This document shows positions 1-12,000 of a stretch of DNA of 64,000 nucleotides, piece after piece. The position numbers and the translations under genes were made by a program. The first letter of the stretch is position 1; every line of letters starts with the position of its first letter. The notes below the pieces were generated by a model. That model was not told the DNA's origin. It saw only the letters and a list, made by a program, of their open reading frames with translations, and searched no databases. Origin of the DNA: CAZCVI01 sp964502145 (GTDB lineage: Bacteria > Acidobacteriota > Aminicenantia > UBA2199); assembly GCA_964502145.1 (NCBI GenBank), contig CAZCVI010000030.1, positions 17,634 through 81,633 on the forward strand, written 5' to 3'.

Positions 1-1
1 G

Positions 2-3000
2 GACAGCCTATGTGTACTGTTATTGACCCAGTTGCACAATCAAGTGCAATTTACCTTTGGTGGCGCAATAGTCTATATTAAAAACCACCAGATAACCATT
101 GCTGATGCCCACAATCTTGTACCTGTTGCCGGACCAGAAAATCTCGCTTATGTGATTTATACCTCCGGCTCTACCGGCGAACCCAAAGGAGTGATGGTAC
201 AACATAACCATTATGTTAATGTGGCCATGGCCTGGAAAGAAAAATATCCCATAAGTGACAGTGAGAATAATGTATTACAAATCGCCTCTTTCTCTTTTGA
301 TGTTTTCGCCGGTGACGTGATCAAAGCCCTATTAAACGGCGGAAAACTGGTGCTGTGCCCAACCGAAACCATGACCGACCTCCATTCATTTTACAACCTC
401 CTGCACAGTCAAAAAATTTCCTCTCTTGATGCCACCCCTGCTTTTATTTTCCCCTTTATGGACCATGTGTATCACAATCATCTGCCCATTGAGCACCTGA
501 AACTGTTGATCATCGGGTCAGACAGTTGTCCAGTGGCAGATTTTAAAACCCTGCTGGCTCGATTCGGTGACCAGATGCGGATTATCAATTGTTATGGTGT
601 TACCGAGGCCACCATTGATACCAGTGTGTATGAAGAATCTCTTGAAACGCTCCCATTATCCGGTCATGTTCCTATCGGGAAACCCCATGCCAATATGAAA
701 ATGGTAATCATGGATACATATGGGCATTTAGTACCTATCGGCATTCCCGGCGAACTGTATATTGGCGGTAAAAGTGTAGCCAGAGGCTATTTACACCGCC
801 CCGAACTCACCGCAGACCGTTTTATACCCGATCCGTTTTCTCCAGGAGAACGTCTCTATAAAACCGGTGACCGTGTTAAATGGTTAGCGGATGGTAATGT
901 TGCCTTTTTGGGTAGAATTGATCAGCAAGTCAAGATTCGCGGTTATCGTATCGAATTGGCGGAAATTGAAGCGAAACTAGTCGCCCATGAGGACATTAAA
1001 GAGGCGGTTGTGCAGGTGATCGAAAGCAACGATAAATACCTGTGTGCCTTCGTTGTCCCCCGTGAGCCCGGCGTATGGGCCAAAGGCGCAGGGGCAGTGC
1101 TGAAAGAATATCTCACCGCCTGCTTACCGGAATACATGGTGCCAAGTTATTTTATCGTCATGGATAAATTCCCCCTGACTCCCAATGGCAAAATCGACAG
1201 GAAGCTGTTATCCCAAACCCATATCACCCATTTGCAATGTTGTGATGAATATATCGCGCCCAGCAATCCAGTAGAAGAAAAATTGGTCGCTCTGTGGTCC
1301 AACCTGTTGGCCATTGACAAAGAAAAAATAAGCACCAGCGCCGATTTCTTTAAACTGGGAGGACATTCTCTTAAAGCCGTGGTGCTATTGAGCACAATTC
1401 ATAAGGAGTTCAATGTCACCCTCCCGCTGTCAGAACTGTTTAAAAAACCCACGGTCCATGGATTGGCCGCCACCATAACCGGGGCCGTGTACGATCCATA
1501 CGCAGACATTGAACCGGTAGAAAAAAAGGAATATTATCCCATGTCGTCAGCCCAGAAACGACTCTATATTATCCAACAAATGGACCTGGACAGTACAGCC
1601 TACAATATGCCCGGTGTAACACGCCTCAGTGATAAAATCGATGGGGAAAAACTGCAACAAACCTTTAACATGTTGATACAGCGGCATGAAAGTTTTCGCA
1701 CCTCTTTCCATATGCAGGCAGACGTTCCAGTGCAGAAAATTCATGATCAGGCACCATTGCATATCGAACATTATGCCAATGCAGATTCCATCACCATCGA
1801 CCTGATCATGAGTGGATTTATACAACCATTTGATTTAACCCTGGCACCATTACTGCGGGTCGGACTAATCCAGTCTAAAGAAAAGGGCAATCTCTTGCTG
1901 GTAGATATGCACCACATCATCTCGGATGGCATTTCCCATGACATTCTGGTCACGGACCTTCTTGCTATTTATAAAGAGAGCCCCCTACCCCCGTTGCGAG
2001 TGCAATATAAAGATTTTGCCCGGTGGCAAAATGACCGCCAAGAAGCAGGGAAACTGGAGCAGCAGGAAAAATATTGGTTGCAGGAATTTTCCGGCCAGAT
2101 ACCGGTTTTGGATTTACCCATGGATTATCCCCGCCCCGCAGAGCAGAGTTTTGCCGGGGATACCGTTTCATTTCACGTCGATGCAGAACTCACCGCCGCC
2201 CTAAAAACCATCGTTAGCCGCAGCAATACCACTTTTTTTATGCTGCTGTTGGCGATTACCCAGGTCTGGTTGAGCAAACTCTCCGGCCAGGAAGATATCA
2301 TTGTTGGAACCCCTATAGCAGGCCGCAAACACGCCGCCCTGGAAAAAATCATCGGTATGTTTGTCAATACTCTCGCCTTGCGTAACTTTCCCAGCGGCGG
2401 GCAATCTTTTATGCAGTTTCTTTATGAAGTTAAAGCACGTTCCTTGGCCGCTTTCGAGAACCAGGAATATCCATTTGAAGAGCTGGTTGAGAAAGTGGCG
2501 GTAAGCCGGGATGCGTCCCGCAACCCGTTATTCGATATCATGCTGACCTTCGAAACCGTCCACACGTTGCTGGCAGATTCTGAACGCGGTGACCGTGATA
2601 CTACCGCGCCGGATTCCACGACCAACCCCCTTCAGGCCGCAAAATTCGATATGACGGTCAATATTGTGGAATCGGCAGGCACCCTTACTATCTCCCTTCT
2701 CTATTGTTCCAAACTCTTCAAAAAAGAGACTATTGAAGGGTATGCCGGTTATTTAGGAAACATTCTGTCCGCAGTGACGCAGAATAGCGATGTGCCGTTA
2801 TCCGCTATAGAGATCATGAGTGTTCAGGAGAAACAACGGCTATTATACGAGTTCAACAATACCACCACTTCCTATCCCAGTACCCAGACTATCCCGCAAT
2901 TGTTTGCCGAACAAGCGGAAAAAATACCCCATCATATCGCTGTTATTCTGGACGAGAGCCAAATCACGTACCAAGAATTGGAAAATCGTGCCAGACGTTT

Positions 3001-6000
3001 GGCGCAGGTTTTGCAGACAACAGGCGTTGGTCCCAATACGATTGTAGCCCTGATGGCGGAACGGTCTATAGAAATGATCGTGGGTATCATGGGCATATTA
3101 AAAGCAGGCGGTGCCTATTTACCACTTGAACCTAACTTTCCCCAGCAACGTATCTCATATATGCTGGCTGACAGCAATACCCACGTGTTAGTGGTCACCG
3201 CTCGCACTGCCGGAAAAATACCTTTTGAACACCATATAATAAATATAAACCAGGTGTTGACCACCCCCTCCGATCAATCCTTGTTTCCAGTTCTTGCTGA
3301 TGCCGCAAACCTCGCCTATATCATCTACACCTCCGGTTCAACTGGAATGCCCAAAGGTGTGCTTACCCTTCATTATAATGTGTCCCGTGTCGTTCGTAAT
3401 ACCAATTATATTGATATCCAGCAGACAGATCGATTGTTGCAGTTGTCCAATTATGCTTTTGACGGTTCCGTGTTCGATATATACGGGGCACTGCTAAACG
3501 GTGCGGCATTAGTCTTGTTGCCGCCAGTACCGGTTATTGGTGTTGACTTACTCGCCGAAATGATTACCACCCAAATGGTGACCCTGTTCTTTATCACAGT
3601 TGCTTTATTCAATTTATTGGTCGATTTAAACCTCGCCTGTCTAAAATCTGTACGACATGTGATTGCCGGGGGTGAACGGATGTCCGTGGAGCATACCGGG
3701 AAAGCATTGGCATATCTCGGCAATGGGCGAATTATCAATGGGTATGGCCCCACTGAAACTACCGTGTTTGCCGTGTGCAATGTCATCCAAGGCATAGATG
3801 CCCAAGCTCCTTCAATACCCATTGGTACTCCCATTGCCAACACCACCGTGTATATTCTGGACAGGTATTTGCATGCCGTGCCCATGAATAGTGTCGGTGA
3901 GCTTTACATTGGCGGTGCAGGCAATGCCCTCGGTTATCTCAACAACCCCACCTTAACCGCTGAAAGATTTATCAAAAATCCTTTTATTACCACAGGCACC
4001 ACCCAAACCCTCTATAAAACGGGTGACCTGGCCCGCTGGTTACCCGACGGCACCATTGAGTGTCTGGGTAGAATCGATCATCAAGTAAAAATCCGTGGTT
4101 TCCGTATTGAACTGGGCGAAATCGAAAACCGTTTGTTAAGCCATGAGGAAATCAACGAAGCTGTTATTCTCGTTCAAGAGGATCGGCGAGGCGATAAATA
4201 TTTGTGTGGTTATATTGTTCCCGCAAGTCGCGGAACTTTTACCCAACGTCCCACTCTTGCCGAAGAATTAAAAAAATATCTGGCTGCAACTCTTCCAGAG
4301 TATATGATCCCCGCCTATTTTATCCCCCTGGAAAAAATGCCGTTAACCCCGAACGGTAAAATCGACAGGAACGTGCTCTTGCATTTGCAACCCACAGATC
4401 GCCAATCCCGGCAAAATCACACTGCCCCACGCAATAAAACCGAAGCACAATTGGTGGCGATCTGGGCGGACGTATTAAATATAGATACCACTGCTATCGG
4501 CATAGAAAGCGATTTTTTTGAACTGGGCGGTCACTCTTTACGAGCCACCATCCTGGTTAGCAAAATTCATAAAGAACTGGAAGTCAAAGTACCCCTGACC
4601 GAGGTCTTTAAACGCAAGACTGTCAGCGGGATAGCTGAATATATCAACCAAGCACAAAAAGAAAAATATACCGGTATCGCTTTCATTGAAATGAAAGAAT
4701 ATTATCCCCTCTCATCCGCGCAAAAACGGCTCTATTTCTTACAACAGATGGACGAAACTGGAATCAGTTATAATATGCCCATGCTGTTGTCTCTGGGTAA
4801 AGAGGTCGAAAAAAATAGACTTGAAGCCACATTAGCCGCACTGATCTTCCGCCATGAAAGTTTAAGAACCTCCTTTACCACCGTGAGTAATGTCCCGGTT
4901 CAGCGCGTCCATGATCACCTGGAATTTGCCTGTGAATATTATGATGCGTCGGCACCCTATTCACCGCAATCTACCCCGGTTACCACCCTTGTTAAAAACT
5001 TTGTTCGTCCTTTCGATTTATCCAAGGCCCCGTTGTTACGCTCCGGGTTGATCCGGCTGCCAGACAACAACCATATTTGGATGGTGGATGTCCATCATAT
5101 TGTATCTGACGGCACTTCTCATGCCATTCTTACCGATGATTTCTTAGCATTGTATAACCATAAAGAATTAGCACCCCTGAAATTTCACTACAAGGAATTC
5201 TCCCAATGGCAAAATAATCTGTTTGAAAAAGGGGCCATTCAGATTCAAGAAGAGTACTGGCTTAAATTGTATGCTGGAGAAATACCCACACTGGACCTAC
5301 CCACGGATTATAAACGCCCTGCAATCTTTACCTTTGCCGGGGATACCTTTTATTTTGAACTTAAAGACGAAGAGGTCCGACCATTTAAGGAATTGGCCAT
5401 AACATGTGGTGGCACTTTATTTATGAATATTCTCGCCGCTCTGAATACTCTTTTTTATAGATATACCGGGCAGACTGATATCATCATCGGCAACGGAATT
5501 GCCGGACGCAACCATGAAGATATCCTGCGGGTCATCGGTATGTTTGTCAATACCCAGGCCATGAGGAATTACCCCCAAGGGGAAAAAACCTATGAAGCGT
5601 TCTTACGGGAAGTCAATCAACACAGTGTCCACGCTTTTGAAAACCAGGACGTCCAGTTTGAGGAACTGGTGGACAAACTCGCTCTAGAACGCGATGCTTC
5701 CCGCAATCCCTTGTTTGATATTTGTATGATCGTGCAGAATTTCCAACAGGCACAGGGTCAGGATGCGTTGCCCGTGGCACTGTTTGGTGGAAAAGAAACC
5801 CAGCCATTGCCAGCCGAAGTCAATTATAGAAACAAAACTGCTAAATTCGATATGACTTTTTTTGTCACCGAACGGGACGAGACCTTGGATATTGCCATTG
5901 AGTACTATACCGGCATATTTGAAGAAGCCACTATTGAACGGATGGCCACCCATTTTAAAAATATTATCAAAGCCGTCATCGCTGATCCCGCTATTCCATT

Positions 6001-9000
6001 AATCAAGATTCCCTTGTTGTCTCACGCAGAAGAAAAACAATTGCTTTATGCATTTAATGAAAGCACCACCCCTTATCCCAAAGATAAAACCATCCACAGT
6101 ATATTTGCCGATCAGGTAGAGAAGAGCCCGGATACCATCGCATTGGTATTAAATGATGCTGTACTCACATACAAAGAATTGGATCGGGAAGCCAACCGTC
6201 TGGCCCGTTACCTCATCGAAGGAAAAGGCATTATTCCTGCCCATGAAGAACGCGTCGGGCTTTTAATGTCCCCCTCATTTTCCCGTATTATTGCCATTAT
6301 GGGCATACTCAAAGCAGGAAGCTGTTATGTGCCGTTGGATCCCTCCATGCCCGAAGAACGGCTCAAATATATGATCAAAGATGGTTGCATCGGTATTGTT
6401 ATTTCCGAAAAGAAATACATTAAAACATTGAACCGTCTCCAATGGGAGTGTCAAACCTTGCACAGCTTTTTATGTATGGACAGTGACGATGTGTTGCAGG
6501 AAGATGAACGGGAGAAAAGCGCGTTGATGGATAAAGAGTTGTGGCATCATGTCGCCGATACTGCCGTGGATGAAATCACTGGTGGCGGTTGGAATTCCAG
6601 TTATACTGGAAAACCCATTCCCAAAGAAGAGATGGATGAATACGGTGCCAATGTGCGTCTAAAACTAACCCCGCTCTTACATCCAGCTATGCGTGTCTTG
6701 GAAATCGGTTCCGCTTCCGGTATTACCATGTTCGGCATTGCTCCCCAAGTCGCCATGTATTATGGGACCGATCTGTCGCAAGTTATCACCGATAAAAACA
6801 AAGAGCGTGTCAAACAGGAAGGTATCTCCAACATCAAACTCGCTTGTTTGGCCGCCCATGAAATCAGCCAGATTAAAGATATGTCCTTTGACGATGAGGA
6901 ACACACTCCCTTTACCGGCGTTGATCTCATCATTATCAACAGCGTTATCCAGTGTTTTCATGGTCATAATTATTTGCGTCATGTGATCGCACAGGCCATT
7001 GATTTAATGGCCGATAACGGTTTGCTCTTTATTGGCGATATCATGGACCAGGACACCAAGGAGGCGTTGATCCGTGATCTCACCGCCTTTAAAAACGCAG
7101 ATAAAGAGCGGCAATATACCACCAAAACCGATTGGTCCACCGAACTCTTTGTAGCTCGCGATTTCTGGACCGATCTCGCTGCTGAAGTCTCAGTCATCAA
7201 AGATATCCAATTCAGCCATAAAATATATACCATTAATAATGAACTTACCAAATTCAGATACGACACCTTGATCACTATCAATAAAAAACCAGTCATAGTC
7301 AAGCCGTGGCCCAAAAAGAAATATCAAGAAGACCGTCGCACTCTCTGCCGCTTTTCAACTGAACCCATACACGTAAACACCTCCCCCGACAGTCTCGCTT
7401 ATATTATCTACACCTCCGGCTCTACCGGTAATCCCAAGGGTGTGTTGACCCTCCATTACAATGTTAGCCGCGTTGTTTGCAATACCAATTATATCACTAT
7501 CACCCCCAATGATCGTTTGCTCCAGTTATCCAATTATGCGTTTGATGGTTCCGTATTCGATATATTTGGAGCACTATTAAACCGTTCCGCGTTGGTGCTG
7601 TTACCCGCAGAAAAAGGTGTTGGTGTGGACCTGTTGGCCGACGTTATTACCCAGAAAGCAGTCACCGTCTTTTTTGTCACCACTGCCTTGTTTAATTTGT
7701 TGACCCATGAAGTCCCCCATATTTTTGATCACATCAGGCATGTATTGTTCGGGGGCGAACGAGTCTCCGTGGATCACAGCAAACGAGCCTTAGAATACGC
7801 CGGACCAGGAAAAATTCTGCACATGTACGGCCCCACCGAAATCACCGTCTATGCTACCGCGTATCCCATTCACACCATTGAAAAAAACGCTATCACTATT
7901 CCCATTGGTCCACCCAATGCCAATACTACCGCGTATATACTGGATAATTATTTACAACCCGTCCCATTAGGCGTCACCGCTGAGATATACATTGGCGGTC
8001 TAGGTACTGCCAGAGGTTACATGAACCGCCCCGAACTCACCCACGACGTTTTTATTCCCAATCCTTTTGTAGCCGGTGACCGCTTATATAAAACCGGGGA
8101 TCTTGGCAAATGGTTGCCTGGAGGAGATATCGAATTTATTGGACGCAGTGATTTCCAGGTTAAGATCAGGGGCTACCGGATTGAATTGGGCGAAATCGAA
8201 AAACGGTTGTTAAGCTTTAGCGAAATAAAAGAAACCATCGTTCTCGCCAGAGAGGATAGTAGTGGCGACAGGTATTTGTGTAGTTACATCGTTCCGCAAA
8301 TCCCTGGAGCCTTTGATCAGCGTCCCACATTGACCGAAGAAATACGAACCCATCTCGCCGCCACCTTGCCTGAATTCATGATCCCCACTTATTTTCTCCC
8401 GCTTGAAAAAATGCCCCTCAACCGCAACGGCAAAATCGACAGAAACGTGTTAGACCGAATACAGACCAGCGATTATATGGCGCAAAATGAATACACCGCC
8501 CCGCGCAATAAAATAGAAGAGAAATTAGTACACATATGGTCCGAAGTATTAAATGTGCAACCCGGATTAATCAGCATAGACGCTAATTTTTTTGAACTGG
8601 GCGGCCACTCCTTAAGAGCGACTATTCTAGTCTCTAAAATTCATAAAGAACTCAATGTCAAATTACCCCTGGCTGAAGTGTTTAAACGCAAAACCCTGCG
8701 CGGCATGGCTGAATATCTCGAAAATATCCTTGAAGATACCCTAAAAGATACGTATTCCGGTATTGAACCCGTGGAAAAAAAGGAATATTACGAAATGTCG
8801 TCAGTGCAAAAGCGCCTGTATTTTATACAACAATTGGATTTGCAAAGTACCGTTTACAATATTTTCGGTGTTAACCCACTCATGGATGACCTTAATATCG
8901 AAAAACTGGAAATGGTTTTTAAGACATTGATAGACCATCATGAAAGCTTTAGAACTTCCTTTCACATGGTGAACGATGAACCCGTGCAGATAGTTCATGA

Positions 9001-12000
9001 CCATGCGCCATTCCAAATTGAATATTTCACCGTCGCTGAAAAGACACCGGCTCGTAATACAGAAGAGACCAACAGCATTATAAAAAGGTTTTTAAGGCCC
9101 TTTGATTTGACTAAAGCACCATTACTGCGCGTGGGACTTATCCAGTCTATGACAAATGGCAAAAGCAATCTCTTGCTGGTCGATATACATCATATTATCG
9201 CCGATGGCGTTTCTTTCGAATTATTAATAAAGGATTTTATGGCATGTTATAAAGGTACTGCGCTGCTGCCACTTTATGTGCAATATAAAGATTTTGCCCA
9301 CTGGCAAAATTACCATAAAATAAACGGGTACTTGAATTCGCAAGAAAAATACTGGTTGTCGATATTTTCCGAGGAGATACCGGTACTCAACTTACCCGTT
9401 GATTATAAAAGACCTGAAATGCAGAGTTTTGAAGGGAATACAGTCAATTTTTTATTAAGCGACGTAGAGACCCACACATTAAAAGAGCTGGCTGTCAGAA
9501 CAGGGGCGACGCTTTATATGACTATACTGGCAGTTTATACCCTCTTGCTTTCCAGATTGAGCGGTCAGGAAGATATTGTCGTGGGTACACCTATTGCTGC
9601 CAGGAGGCATACAGACCTTGAACATATTATCGGAATGTTTGTCAATACCCTGGCCATGAGGAACTACCCTGAAGGCGAGAAAACTTTCGACACGTTTTTG
9701 CAGGAAATCAAAGAGCGCACCCTGGCAGCCTTCGAAAATCAGGATTATCCATTTGAGGATTTGGTGAACCGTGTGGTCGTCCGAAGAGATACCGGGCGTA
9801 ATCCCATATTTGACGCGATGTTAAACCTGTTGAACCAAGCCGATTTCTCCAGAACGAATCCCGCCCAAGAAACGCAAACCAGCTATGAACATCGCCGCAG
9901 TACAGCTAAATTTGATCTTAATTTAGCCGCAGTAGAAATGTCCCAGACACTCTTTTTTACGCTTGAATATAGTACTGTCCTGTTTAAACCAGAAACCATT
10001 GACCGGTTCATCACCTATTTCAAAAAGATAATGGCTGAATTATGTATTTCCCTGTCTGAAAATAGACCGTTAAAGTTGATGGATATAGAGATTATTTCCC
10101 AAAAAGAAAAAGAAGAAATTCTCGACCTATCCAATGGCCCGGAGGATTTCTTTGATACGGATAAAACAATACACGGACTCTTCGAAAAACAGGCAGCTCG
10201 AACTCCCGATAACACCGCTCTTGTGTACATGTCAAATTCGGCTATTACTTACAGGGAATTAAATGAAAAATCCGGCCGCTTGGCCTATCTATTAAGAGAA
10301 AAAGGGGTCCGGCAAGATTCTGTCGTCGGGTTGATGGTCGAACGTTCCATTGAAATGATCATCGGGTTATTGGCTATTTTGAAAGCCGAGGGCGGCTATT
10401 TGCCCATTGATACCGAATACCCCCAGGAAAGAAAAAAATACATGATCAAAGACAGTGGCATGCAGGTGCTCTTAACCAATGAGAGCTATGATGGTAACCA
10501 AAATATCGAATGTGTGGACCCAAGCATCCAAATCGCTGGGCCCCATGTTTATTCCGGTAGCGAAAAAAATCAGCCAGGCCGAGGTTCAGACATCGTGTAC
10601 GTTATTTATACCTCCGGTTCCACTGGAAACCCCAAAGGCGTCATTCTGGAACATTCAAACCTCGTCAATCTGATAGAATGGGAATATAAATATACCGCTA
10701 TTGATTTTAGCACTGTCATGCAATTTTACTCCATCAGTTTTGATGGTTCCTTTCAAGAAATATTTTCTGCTCTCATGTCTGGCGGGCGCGTCGCTATAAT
10801 AGATAGAGATAAACGCACCAATATACTGGAGTTGTTCCGGTTGGTGTTGGTGAATGATATTAAGACTATGCTGTTACCCACCACTTTTATGAAGTTTGTC
10901 ATGAATGAAGAGGAATTTATAAACTTTTTTCCTCTCTGTGTCCGCCATATTATCACTGCCGGTGAACAGTTGGTGGTCAGTTTACGTTTTCAGGATTATT
11001 TGCATAGAAGTGGCCTCACCGTTCACAATCATTACGGTCCTTCAGAAACCCATGTCGTAACCACCTTAACCTTGGACCCGAACAAAGAAATCGCCGAACT
11101 TCCCACCATTGGTAGACCCCTTGTGAATACTGGTATTTATATTGTAGATCAAGGAAAACATGTATTGCCCGTGAATGTAGCCGGAGAATTACTTATTGGT
11201 GGTATCCAAGTAGGCAGAGGCTATCTCAACGCCCCGGAAAAGAGCGCAGAAAAATTTATCACTCTTCCCTTATTACCTTCCAGTAACAATAAAGTATACC
11301 GCACCGGCGATCTGTCCCGGTGGCTGCCCGACGGCAATATCGAATTTCTGGGCCGCATGGATTTCCAAGTAAAAATCAGGGGGTTCAGGGTTGAACTGGG
11401 AGAAATCGAGAGCCGCTTGCTCAATTATCCCGGTATAGTTGAGGCCGTGGTGCTGGCTCTGGCAACGGATAATGGTGATAAAGAGTTATATGCCTATATC
11501 GTCTCAGAGGGTGAATGTCCTGTGTCCGATTTATGGGCATACCTCGGCAGTGTCTTCCCGGATTACATGATCCCCTCCCATCTCGTACCCCTGGAAAAAA
11601 TTCCTTTAACTTCCAGTGGCAAAGTCGACCGGAAGGTATTGGCACAAATAAAAGTAGCCGATTCTAAATTTCTTGAGGAGTGTGTCCCGCCCCGGAATAG
11701 AATCGAAGAACAATTGGTTGCCATATGGTCAGAAGTACTGGGCTGGGAAAAAGAAAAAATAAGTATTACCGCTGATTTTTTCAAGATGGGCGGTCATTCC
11801 CTTAAAGCCATCGTGCTATTGAGCAAAGTTCATAAGCTGTTAAGTGTTCCTGTGCCCCTGATGGCACTGTTTAAAACCCCTTCAATTAAAGGATTGTCCG
11901 AATACATCGCCAGTGCGACGCCTGATAACTATACCTCTATAGAAGCAACGGAAAAAAGAGAATACTACCCGCTCTCCTCGGCTCAGAAACGATTGTATAT

